DNA of 64,000 nt, taken from assembly GCA_963674835.2 (NCBI GenBank), contig CAXXKC010000002.1:868001-932000 (forward strand), read 5' to 3'. Each line of letters begins with the position of its first letter. The first letter of the stretch is position 1. Below are positions 38,667 through 47,081 of this stretch, piece after piece. Made by a program: the position numbers and the translations under genes. The notes below the pieces were generated by a model that was not told the DNA's origin, did no database searches, and saw nothing but the letters and a program-made list of their open reading frames with translations. The DNA is from G963674835 sp963674835 (GTDB lineage: Bacteria > Planctomycetota > Planctomycetia > Pirellulales > Thermoguttaceae).

Positions 38667-38685
38667 GCTGACTACGTCAGTCAGC
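38667..38685. repeat. Perfect 7-bp inverted repeat
   Basis: GCTGACT, loop ACGTC, AGTCAGC. It lies 117 bases upstream of the regulator start codon and could be an operator or a small stem-loop. Confidence 0.5.
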
Positions 38686-39157
38686 CGGGCAACCGCAAAC
38701 GTCTGGGTCGGGGCTCGACGTTATTCGCTTCGTACTTGGCTGTGGCTCAGCTCCCTCTGACCCGCGCCGTGCTAATACCATCGGCAATTCGGGCATCCGG
38801 AAGTCAGTGAAAATCCGTAAAATAGAGAAGCCGCGTTCCAACCAACCTATTCTGGACGGCACGACTACCCGGCACATCCGACCGGCCAACTACGCATCCA
38901 GGGGAAGAACGCAGACCGCCCGAAGGTGTAGCCCGACGGACAGCACAGGCATGAGATTCATGGCAGGTTCCCCCCTGCGACCTGCCTCCTCGCGGACCCG
39001 GGGTGCCCTTAGTCCGTTGTGGAACAGGTCTTCCGATGTTTAGTTTCGAGCCGGATCGCCATGCGACTTTAGAAACTTTCTCCTGTCGTAGCGGCCATTA
39101 CACACTTGTCGGTTCTGCCGCCGCTGCCGGAATGTCCGACTAGGTAAAATCGCAGCT

Positions 39158-39244
39158 CTAGACAAGGCCACGACCAATACTCTGCGTCAGCAAGGCAAAA
39201 TAGATGGCAACGAGCGCCCAGCGCCATACCCCCCAACAAATCAC
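39158..39244 (-). CDS. Possible 28-residue membrane peptide
   Basis: From GTG 39244 the frame reads V-ICWGVWRWALVAIYFALL then TQSIGRGLV and TAG. The 17-residue hydrophobic run with Trp and a charged tail resembles a small single-span protein. AGGAGA lies about 9 bases upstream. Short length and the absence of any comparison keep this tentative. Confidence 0.25.
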   Translation of the reverse strand: MICWGVWRWALVAIYFALLTQSIGRGLV

Positions 39245-39334
39245 GCGGCACGATCTCCTACAATCAGTCCGCCCCCGGCCGCCCAATGTCAGCGCACAGC
39301 CGTCCCGCGCTTTGCACCGACCAGATGATCCGGT

Positions 39335-42300
39335 TCACGCGGCCTGAGTCTCATCCTCGTCGGCCGCCGCGTCCGACGAATACCGATCCGCCGCCACGCG
39401 GATCTCGCCATTGTCGCTCACGTCCTCGAACCGGACCGAAACCTGCTTTGAAACCCCCGATTCCTGCATCGTCACCCCGTAGATCGTGTTGGCGCACGTC
39501 ATCGTCTTCTTTGAATGGGTGACAATGATGAACTGGGTCCAGGCCAGGAACTCCTGAAGGACCTTGGTAAAGCGGTCAATGTTCGCTTCGTCCAGCGCCG
39601 CGTCGACTTCATCTAGCACGCAAAAAGGACTGGGGCGGCTGCGGAAAATCGCCAACAGCAGGGCCACGCACGTGAGCGTCTTCTCGCCACCGCTCAGCAG
39701 GGAGATGCTCCGTGGCTCCTTTCCAGGAGGACGAGCGACGATTTCGATGCCGCTCTCCAGAATATCAACCCCCTCCTCCAGCACGATGTCGGCCTGACCG
39801 CCGCCGAACAGGCTGCGAAACAGCGATTGGAAGTGACCCTTGACCGTCTGCAGCGTCTCGGCGAACAACTGCCGGCTGTCGCTGTTGATCTTGTCGATGA
39901 TCCGTTCCAGCGTCGCCTTCGCGCTGGTCAGATCCTGGTACTGGCCCGAGAGCGTATTGAAGCGGCCTTCCAACTGCTCCAACTCTTCCAACGCTTCCAG
40001 GTTCACGTTGCCGAGATGGTTGATCTTGCGGCGAAGCTCGTCGATTTCCTCCTGGACCGCTTCCCGTTGCTGCTGTCCCTCGGCCGTCGGATCGTGTTCC
40101 AATTCCGACAGCTCGATGCCGTAATCCTCGCGAAGCCGGTCGGCCAACGTCGTGCGTTCGTGGCTCACTTCGTTGGCGGTGAGCTGCTTAGCGTGAATCT
40201 TCTCTTCGATCTTCCGCAGCCGCGAGCGAATCCGCTGGACCTCGCTCGTCCGCTGCGTACGTTGTTCCTGGACCGCTTCCCGCTGGTTGATCAGATCGAC
40301 CGTCTCCAGCGCGAAGGCTTCCTTGCGCAGATAGAGTTCCGCAACCTCCGACTCCGCACGAAGGATCGACCATCGCGACTGCTCCGCCCGCCGGATACAA
40401 AGCTCCAGCTCCTCGCGCCCTTCGGCGATCGCCCGGTGCCGCTCTTGCCGACTTTCTTCGTACTGCTTCATGCGCGACCGCAGGTTTCGCAGGCGCTCGT
40501 CGCTCTTGGCCAACTCGACCTTCACCCCGGTCGTGTCTTGGTTGCGCGTCTGCCAGTCGGCCTCCAGTTGTGCAATCTGCTCCACCAGCACCGATTGCTG
40601 CGATTCCATCTCGGCCAGCTCGCATTCCATCTCGGCATGCCGCGTCCGGGCTTCATCCAGTTCCCGGCAGGCCTCGTCATGCTGAGCCGTCACGGCGCTG
40701 AGTTCTGTCTGGAGCGATTCACGCTGCTGCACGTGCTGGCTGCGCCGTTCGTCGGCGGCCGTAATGCGGTGGCGATGCTCGCCGAGGGTCTCCAGCATCT
40801 TCTGGTGGTCGGCGGCACACTGGCCCACACGTGTCTCGTCCTCGCCGATCTGCTCCTGGAGCCGCTCAATCGCCTGCTGCTTCTCGCCGAGCTTCTCTTC
40901 CACCTCGCCCAACTGCGCGGTGAGTTCGCGCAACTCGCTGCGTCGCGAGATGATGCCGCCTGCCGCGTGCCGAGGCCCGACAGTTACCGAGCCGTCAACG
41001 GCCACGAGTTCTCCGGCCAGCGTCACGTATTGCAGACCAGCGTCTTCCTCTGATTCCGCCAGCGCCAGTGCTCGCCCCAGCGTGTCGACGAACCACGTCC
41101 GACCCAGCAGCCGGTATGCCAGCGGTTGATACTCGGCCGCCGTTTCCACGAACCGATCGGCTCGCCCCAATACACCGGCCTTCTTCTGCAAGTCGGGCTC
41201 CGAGGTCTCGCTTGGGTTGGCCGCTTCCAGCCATACGAAGCCGACCCGTCCTGACAGTTGCGACGATTGGCTAGCCACATATTCCAGCATCTCGCGACTG
41301 CGCGGTACAACCACGTGCTGCGTAGCTTCGCCCAACGCCACCTCGACCAGCGGGGCAGCCTCTACGCTCACCTCCAACAGGTCCGCCACGAGGCCGCGCA
41401 CGCTTTGAAAGGGGCTCGTCGCCTGGGCGCGGGCAAGCGAAAGCACTTCCTTAACGCCCGGGCTGACACCCTCGTATCGTTTCTCTAACTCCTGGAGCAC
41501 CGAGATCCGTTCGGCCAACGCCCCCTGGCGGCGATAGAGCTGCGACATCTGCGTTTCGTGCGAAGCCAATTGCTCACGGTGCCCGGCCAATCGCATCTGC
41601 GCGGCCGACAGCTTCTCGGCGCGGTGATCCGCCTCCTCCGTCAGCCGCTGCTGTTCGTCGTGCAATTGTTCGAGCTGCCCGGCCAATGCCGCAAGCTGCT
41701 GCTCCAGTTCATCCAGTCGCTTCCGATCTCGCGCCTGCGCGGCCGAGGCCGCTGCCACTTGGCTTTCCAACCGGCTGATCTGGTTGCCCGTGGCGGCTAC
41801 TTCGCGCATCTGTTCCATGTAGGCCGCGCGTCGCTGTTGGCTCTCGCCACGGATTTGGTCGAGCCGAACGATCAGGTCGCTCAGCCGGCGTTCGCCTTCA
41901 GCCAGATGTCGCGTGATCTCGCGATGCTCGGCTTCGGCCGCCTCGACCGAGGCCACCGTTTCCTGGAGTTGTTGTTGCAAGTCGCCGGCGCGCACGTTCA
42001 ATTGAGCTACTTGACGCCGATGACGCACGATCTCCTGCTCCAAATCGGTGCTGCGCGTCCGCTCATGCTCGATCGTCGACTCGGCCGAAGCGATCCGCTC
42101 GCGGTTGGCCGCAATCTGCGCCCCCGCCTGGCGGATCATCTCATTTACCTCGCCGATGCGCGTGTCGGCCTCAAGCAATCCGGCCTCCAGCACCTCGATC
42201 TCCGCAGTTGCCGTCTCGCCCTGATTGCTCAGCTCGTTCAACTCGGCTTCAAAACCGCCGAGTCGCTCGGTCAGACGGGTCCAGTCGACCAGGGCCACCT

Positions 42301-42982
42301 GGGTGCGCAGCTCCTGGAGCCGATCCGAGTACTCCTTGTAACGCCGCGCCTTGCCGGCCTGCGCACGCACGGCGCGCAGCCGGTTATCGACCTCGTCCAC
42401 GATATCCGACAGCCGCAGCAGATTTTGCTGCACCCGTTCCAAGCGCCGCAAGGCCTCCACCTTCTTGGCCTTGAAGCGACTGATGCCGGCGGCTTCCTCG
42501 AAGATCATCCGCCGCTCGCGTGGCGACGACTGAAGCAGTACATCGACCTTGCCCTGTTCGATAACGCTGTACGCCTGCGTGCCCAAGCCGGTCCCAGCCA
42601 GCAAATCGCGGATGTCGCGCAGCCGGCTGGGCTGACGGTTGATCAAGTATTCGCCTTCGCCGCTGCGATACACCCGCCGGGTAATGTGCACCTGGGGGGT
42701 TTCCAGAGCTAGCCGCCCGTCGGCGTTGTCGAACGTCAGCGTAATCTCCGCCGAGTTCATCGCCCGTCGGGCGCCCGAACCGTTGAAGATCACATCGGCC
42801 ATTTCCTTGCCGCGCAGACTCTTGACGCTCTGTTCGCCGAGTACCCACTTGATGGCATCGACGATATTCGACTTGCCCGAACCGTTCGGACCCACGATCA
42901 CCGTGATCCCGGACGGAAAGTCGAATCGAGTCTTGTCGGCAAAACTCTTGAAGCCGACGATTTCCAGCGCCTTGAGCATCAT
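39335..42982 (-). CDS. smc: Chromosome segregation protein SMC
   Basis: A 1215-residue SMC. The N-terminal head has Walker A GPNGSGKSN at residues 31-39 after LEIVGFKSFAD. Two long coiled coils flank a hinge (about 515-680, with ISVLQELEKRYEGVSPGVKE leading in). The C-terminal head has the ABC signature LSGGEKT and Walker B CVLDEVDAALDEANID. SMC with ScpA and ScpB organises and segregates the chromosome. It lies downstream of the FlgI-like gene. ATG-ATG at the 5' end leaves a one-residue start ambiguity. Confidence 0.96.
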   Translation of the reverse strand: MMLKALEIVGFKSFADKTRFDFPSGITVIVGPNGSGKSNIVDAIKWVLGEQSVKSLRGKEMADVIFNGSGARRAMNSAEITLTFDNADGRLALETPQVHITRRVYRSGEGEYLINRQPSRLRDIRDLLAGTGLGTQAYSVIEQGKVDVLLQSSPRERRMIFEEAAGISRFKAKKVEALRRLERVQQNLLRLSDIVDEVDNRLRAVRAQAGKARRYKEYSDRLQELRTQVALVDWTRLTERLGGFEAELNELSNQGETATAEIEVLEAGLLEADTRIGEVNEMIRQAGAQIAANRERIASAESTIEHERTRSTDLEQEIVRHRRQVAQLNVRAGDLQQQLQETVASVEAAEAEHREITRHLAEGERRLSDLIVRLDQIRGESQQRRAAYMEQMREVAATGNQISRLESQVAAASAAQARDRKRLDELEQQLAALAGQLEQLHDEQQRLTEEADHRAEKLSAAQMRLAGHREQLASHETQMSQLYRRQGALAERISVLQELEKRYEGVSPGVKEVLSLARAQATSPFQSVRGLVADLLEVSVEAAPLVEVALGEATQHVVVPRSREMLEYVASQSSQLSGRVGFVWLEAANPSETSEPDLQKKAGVLGRADRFVETAAEYQPLAYRLLGRTWFVDTLGRALALAESEEDAGLQYVTLAGELVAVDGSVTVGPRHAAGGIISRRSELRELTAQLGEVEEKLGEKQQAIERLQEQIGEDETRVGQCAADHQKMLETLGEHRHRITAADERRSQHVQQRESLQTELSAVTAQHDEACRELDEARTRHAEMECELAEMESQQSVLVEQIAQLEADWQTRNQDTTGVKVELAKSDERLRNLRSRMKQYEESRQERHRAIAEGREELELCIRRAEQSRWSILRAESEVAELYLRKEAFALETVDLINQREAVQEQRTQRTSEVQRIRSRLRKIEEKIHAKQLTANEVSHERTTLADRLREDYGIELSELEHDPTAEGQQQREAVQEEIDELRRKINHLGNVNLEALEELEQLEGRFNTLSGQYQDLTSAKATLERIIDKINSDSRQLFAETLQTVKGHFQSLFRSLFGGGQADIVLEEGVDILESGIEIVARPPGKEPRSISLLSGGEKTLTCVALLLAIFRSRPSPFCVLDEVDAALDEANIDRFTKVLQEFLAWTQFIIVTHSKKTMTCANTIYGVTMQESGVSKQVSVRFEDVSDNGEIRVAADRYSSDAAADEDETQAA

Positions 42983-43154
42983 TCAGCAACAACCAGGCGA
43001 GTCAAACCGGCCCGACAGCACACCTGTTCCACCAGGTGCAACCTGTGCGATGGGCCGTCCCGCGAAAATGCGGCAATCCAGAAGGCCCACGCGAGACACC
43101 ACTCCCGCCAATCCCCCGCAAATGGGACCAGCAGGGAGAACTCCCCCAGCGAGC

Positions 43155-44984
43155 CTACTCACTTCTGCTACGTCCCATTATTCTAGCAAGGAACCCCTTG
43201 GCAGGCCCCGGTTTCTCCGCCGAATCGTCCTCTTTCGGGGCCTCGTTCGGTTCGTGGTCGGAACCACCCCACAGTCCCCCATCCCGGGAGAACAGATCGG
43301 GCAATGGGCTGGCCGGCCGCTCTTCGGACTCTGCGTCCTTCGCGACCCGATCGTAAGTCCGGCCCGCCTTGGGAAGCGCGTCGACCTCCAACCGGGTGTC
43401 CAACGCGCCCTTGGCCTTGGCCTCTTGCAGGACCTGAACGATGTCTGGGTAGGTCCCCCCAAGTTCAACCACCGCACGAATCACTTCATCCACTCGGTCC
43501 GATACGAGCCGCTTCTGATCCGCCTCGTGCACCGCGAACTTGGCAACCGACACCTCACCCGGCTTCGTGCTTGTCACCAGGATCTGGTTACCGGCCTCCA
43601 ACGCCATCTCCCCACGGAATCGCTGGTCGCCCCCGAAAAGCACGATTTCCGGCAGCCGGGTGCGCGTCAGGTGAATCATCGGCGGGCCCTGCGTCTTCAG
43701 AATGTGGTAGTTGAACTGCCCGTCAAGTGACTCTCCGCGCACCAGCGGGTCTGACGAGTTCATGGTCCATAACGCCCGGAAGGCACCGTATCGTGTCTCC
43801 GCGCTGTTGCTGTCCAGCAGGCCGCGAAGTTGGTCGTACGCTGCGAAGTCCTGCATGGCGCCCAACGCCGCCAGTGCAAATACCCTGAAGGCAGGCTGAT
43901 TGCGCGCAGCGTCGGCCAGCGGCTCGACTGCCGCCGTATCGTCCAGGTAGGCCAACGCTTCACCCGCGTAGAAACGGACCTCCGGATCTTCCGACTTCGC
44001 GCCTTGCTTCAGCACATCGATCGCTTTGCGGCCGATGGCCTCCAATTGCAGCGCCGCCTGTTCCGAGGTCACCGGATCGAGCAACTGCTTCTCGAGCGAT
44101 CCAAGCCGCTCGATCTGCTCGGCCTCTGTCTCACGCAACGCGGTCGCCTTCACCACCTGAACGTATCGTTGAATGTTGTCTCGATAGCGAGGGTGGATTG
44201 CCAGGTCGACATAGTCGTCTTCCTTAGCACGGGCCATCCCGATCTTGATGCCCCGGTTATAGTTGTGAAAACGGCGGTTGACGGCCGCTTCGATCGCCGC
44301 ACTGTTACGCACGCTCTGCATGTGAGGCTTCAGCGCAAGGATCAACTTGCGGTCCTTGCGAGCTGTTCCTCCGCCTAGGATGCGCGCCCTCCCTAGCAGC
44401 ACCTTGTTATCCTTATCACTGGCCGAAGGATCGACCATCAGGGGCCCCTCGGCTACGGCCAGCACGTTCCCTTCACGGATCTGGCCGCCCAACACTCGCA
44501 TTTCGGTCAGCCGCGTTTCCAGGAGGAATCCGCCCCGAAGACTCGTCGTCTCGTCGCGCGAGGGAATCCGAATCTCGATGTCGAAGTGATCCCCTTTCTG
44601 AATGCCCGGCGGAAGAATACCGCGCACGATCACCAACGCCGTGTTCGGCGATGCCAACACCGCTTCGGGATGCTTCACGCCTCGCACTTGCATCTCCGAG
44701 AACAGTACGTCGCGCTGCGGCGAAGGGTGAGGATCGCTCCCCGTGCCGCGCAGCCCTGTCACGAGCCCGATGCCCTCTAGCCGTACTAAGTGCAACCCGT
44801 ACGGTCCGGCCAGATCACCGACCAGCCGCGTCCGCCGTTGCGCCGGCTCGTCCGGCTCGGGGCTCTGCGAGCGGACCGACCAGGGGGTCCACGAAGTGCA
44901 GCCACCCACCACGAACATAACGCTCAGAGCCGCAATCGGTGTCAGCATCGCACCGCATCGCACCGAGATCCGATGGAACTTCAT
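43155..44984 (-). CDS. FlgI (P-ring)-like lipoprotein with HEAT-like repeats
   Basis: A 609-residue exported protein. The N-terminus ends in a lipobox, VVGGC, near residue 27, so lipidation is likely. It then shows FlgI features: VRLEGIGLVTGLRGTGSDP, ASPNTALVIVRGILPPGIQKGD, SLRGGFLLETRL and NVLAVAEGPLMVD. The middle (about 330-430) holds alpha-helical repeats like HEAT modules (IDVLKQGAKSEDPEVRFYAG, RVFALAALGAMQDF), absent from normal FlgI. The C-terminal part resumes a beta-rich region. FlgI proper is a non-lipidated periplasmic P-ring subunit, so this may be a specialised ring or envelope protein. AAGGAG lies upstream of ATG 44984. It follows yidD on the same strand and precedes smc. Confidence 0.78.
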   Translation of the reverse strand: MKFHRISVRCGAMLTPIAALSVMFVVGGCTSWTPWSVRSQSPEPDEPAQRRTRLVGDLAGPYGLHLVRLEGIGLVTGLRGTGSDPHPSPQRDVLFSEMQVRGVKHPEAVLASPNTALVIVRGILPPGIQKGDHFDIEIRIPSRDETTSLRGGFLLETRLTEMRVLGGQIREGNVLAVAEGPLMVDPSASDKDNKVLLGRARILGGGTARKDRKLILALKPHMQSVRNSAAIEAAVNRRFHNYNRGIKIGMARAKEDDYVDLAIHPRYRDNIQRYVQVVKATALRETEAEQIERLGSLEKQLLDPVTSEQAALQLEAIGRKAIDVLKQGAKSEDPEVRFYAGEALAYLDDTAAVEPLADAARNQPAFRVFALAALGAMQDFAAYDQLRGLLDSNSAETRYGAFRALWTMNSSDPLVRGESLDGQFNYHILKTQGPPMIHLTRTRLPEIVLFGGDQRFRGEMALEAGNQILVTSTKPGEVSVAKFAVHEADQKRLVSDRVDEVIRAVVELGGTYPDIVQVLQEAKAKGALDTRLEVDALPKAGRTYDRVAKDAESEERPASPLPDLFSRDGGLWGGSDHEPNEAPKEDDSAEKPGPAKGFLARIMGRSRSE

Positions 44985-45275
44985 GTTCTGCTCTGCTCCT
45001 TGCAGTCCGTTGACGCACCGACTCGACTTCACGCAATCCTTGCGTCCAGGCAAGTCGTGGCTGCTGAAAAAGCCACCTGTCCACCGCGTTGCCATGCCAT
45101 GCGGTGGCTCCGGCCGACATCCGCAGGAAACACCACCGACTTGGCGCGTTGGGGAAGGTTCCCCCGATAAGGGATTCGCGGGCAGGACAATAATGAGAAG
45201 GGGCGCCGTGGTCAAGAGGAGATTCTCACCCCCCAAACGGCCGGCCACCGATGCCCGTGCGCAACACGCGCGGCC

Positions 45276-45524
45276 TCACGGCGGATCTTCACCACCGGGA
45301 TGCCAGGGATGGCAGCGGCAGATCCGCAGGATGCCCCGCCAAGTTCCCCGCACGGCCCCGTACTTGCGAACCGCCTCGATGAAATACGTGCTACAGCTCG
45401 GCTGGAAGCGGCATACCGGCCCCACGATCGGGCTGAGGAACAGCTTATAGAGCTGCACCGCGCCAATGAGAATCCACGCCGGCACCTGCACGACAATCTG
45501 CCAGACGTACTTCAGGGTTCGCAT
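45276..45524 (-). CDS. yidD: Membrane protein insertion efficiency factor YidD
   Basis: An 82-residue YidD. FLSPIVGPVCRFQPSCSTYFIEA is the family signature with its conserved Cys residues, followed by KYGAVRGTWRGILRICRCHPW. YidD assists YidC-dependent insertion of membrane proteins. Its position directly after rnpA, with a 28-base gap, is a classical arrangement. The start is ATG 45524, internal to a longer frame. Confidence 0.95.
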   Translation of the reverse strand: MRTLKYVWQIVVQVPAWILIGAVQLYKLFLSPIVGPVCRFQPSCSTYFIEAVRKYGAVRGTWRGILRICRCHPWHPGGEDPP

Positions 45525-45552
45525 CAAGATTCGCGTCTCCCCAAACACCCCC

Positions 45553-45909
45553 TCACTGCTTGGCCACCCGGGCCGCAGCCCGACGAGCCAGCCGCGGTAG
45601 CGATTGCTGCAATTCAACCAGTCTCGGCTCCACGCCCTGGCGAGGGATCAGCACCAAGTCAACGCCGCTGGGCAGATCACGGCGAGTCAGGCGAAATGCC
45701 TCGCGCAACAACCGCTTCCAACGGTTGCGCGCCACCGCGTTGCCCACTTTGCGCGACACGGAAAGCCCAAGCCGGGCATGCGAAAGGCCGTTCCGATACG
45801 CGAACACTACCAGTCGCCCATCGGACGCCACCATACGTGCATTATACGCGCGGCGAAAGTCACCATCTCGCCGAATGTGGTACTGCCAAAGCAATCGCTG
45901 ATCACACAT
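45553..45909 (-). CDS. rnpA: Ribonuclease P protein component
   Basis: A 118-residue RnpA. GLSVSRKVGNAVARNRWKRLLREAF is the unmistakable RNR signature, and VFAYRNGL and DLVLIPRQGV also fit. It is the protein subunit of RNase P, which matures tRNA 5' ends. I start at ATG 45909, just past the dnaJ stop, because GGTGAG precedes it; an earlier codon at 45933 would overlap dnaJ. It sits between dnaJ and yidD. The usual rpmH is not visible upstream. Confidence 0.95.
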   Translation of the reverse strand: MCDQRLLWQYHIRRDGDFRRAYNARMVASDGRLVVFAYRNGLSHARLGLSVSRKVGNAVARNRWKRLLREAFRLTRRDLPSGVDLVLIPRQGVEPRLVELQQSLPRLARRAAARVAKQ

Positions 45910-45913
45910 CTTC

Positions 45914-46885
45914 TCACCAACGAAGACTGGCACGCACGTCGCGCGGCGACTGTTCGTCCAGCTTGCGGATCATCTCGCGCGCCTCTTCGTCGAACTCCTG
46001 GGGCAGCACGATCTGCAGCTCCGCAAGCAGGTCACCCGGCGTGCCTGTCTTGGGCACGATACCGTGCCCCTTCACCCGCAGCTTCCTGCCGCTCGACGAA
46101 CCTGCAGGCACTTGCAGCGTCACCGTCCCCTTCGGCGTAGGCACATCCACCTTGGCCCCCAACGCCGCTTCGCCCAATGTGACCGGCACTTTGACAACCA
46201 GGTTGTTTCCCGCTCGCTGGAAAAGCGGATGCGGCGCCACGCGCACGGTCAACAGAATGTCGCCGGGCGTCCCACCACCGTCGGCCGGCTCGCCTTGGCC
46301 GCGCAAACGAATCTTCTTGCCGTCTTCGATCCCCGCCGGAATCCGCACGGAAAGCGTCTCCACCTTGCCTCCCGCCCGCTGCACGCTGATCTGAGCCTCC
46401 CCACCGGTCACAGAGGTCGCAAACGGAATCTGAAGTTCGTGCTGAAGATCGGCTCCGCGCCGCCGGCGGCCGGCACTGCTACGGGTGCGCGTCGTCCCGC
46501 CCCCGCGGAACTGCGAAAAGATGTCTCCCAAATCGACGGTTGCCCCGCCGCCAAATCGCTCGCCGAAAAACTGGCTGAAGTCGACATCCTCACCGCCCGG
46601 ACCGCCCTGAGGACCCGTACTATACGTGCGCCATGGGCCGCCCCCCTGGGGTCCCTGCCCGCCCATCGTCTCGAACGAGCTGCCGTAGCGGTCGTACATC
46701 TCCCGTTTCTGGGCATCGTTCAGAACATCAAACGCCGCCTGGACTTCCTGAAACTTCGTTTTGGCGTCCGGCGACGGGTTCACATCCGGGTGCAATTTGC
46801 GAGCCAGGCCGCGGTACGCCTTCCGGATCTCATCCTGGGAAGCATCTCGCCGAACGCCCAACGTCTTATAGTAGTCCTCTGCCAT
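45914..46885 (-). CDS. DnaJ-class co-chaperone (CbpA type)
   Basis: A 323-residue J-domain protein. The J-domain (MAEDYYKTLGVRRDASQDEIRKAYR) carries HPD (KLHPDVNP, residues 32-34) and is followed by a Gly/Phe-rich linker (about 75-125) and two C-terminal beta domains (LQHELQIPFATSVTGGEAQI and VRVAPHPLFQRAGNNLVVKVPVTL). It lacks the Cys-rich zinc finger of DnaJ, so it is of the CbpA type, stimulating DnaK. It is the first gene of the run with rnpA and yidD, and its stop lies 4 bases before the rnpA start. Confidence 0.93.
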   Translation of the reverse strand: MAEDYYKTLGVRRDASQDEIRKAYRGLARKLHPDVNPSPDAKTKFQEVQAAFDVLNDAQKREMYDRYGSSFETMGGQGPQGGGPWRTYSTGPQGGPGGEDVDFSQFFGERFGGGATVDLGDIFSQFRGGGTTRTRSSAGRRRRGADLQHELQIPFATSVTGGEAQISVQRAGGKVETLSVRIPAGIEDGKKIRLRGQGEPADGGGTPGDILLTVRVAPHPLFQRAGNNLVVKVPVTLGEAALGAKVDVPTPKGTVTLQVPAGSSSGRKLRVKGHGIVPKTGTPGDLLAELQIVLPQEFDEEAREMIRKLDEQSPRDVRASLRW

Positions 46886-47081
46886 GCGTACTGATCGATC
46901 CTTGCGTTAGGACGGGGGCCGACTTGGCCGCGCTCCATTGTAGCGCTGCGGTGGTAAACGTATCAAGCGGGGGGGAAGGGTCACTTTCGCCAATCGCCTG
47001 CCTCGACCATGCTACAAGCGGATATTGCTGCAAGCTACGCTTATGAAGTGTTCTATCGGGCAACCGGAAGGGGTCCAAGAA
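46886..47081. other. Divergent intergenic region
   Basis: Nearly 200 bases between the dnaJ-like gene (minus) and the CehA-like gene (plus). No repeat or hairpin is seen. Confidence 0.4.

Larger units (their letters stand above)
38551..39334. other. Long intergenic region with inverted repeats
   Basis: Nearly 800 bases lie upstream of the regulator and downstream of smc. Two inverted repeats stand out: GCTGACT/AGTCAGC with a 5-base loop (38667-38685) and GGCAGGT/ACCTGCC (38962-38986). A possible 28-codon membrane-peptide gene is at 39158-39244 (minus). I recognise no RNA family. Confidence 0.5.

Noticed and set aside
41558..42712. 384-codon plus-strand open frame
   Set aside because: Antisense to the SMC coiled coil; composition is that of a shadow frame.
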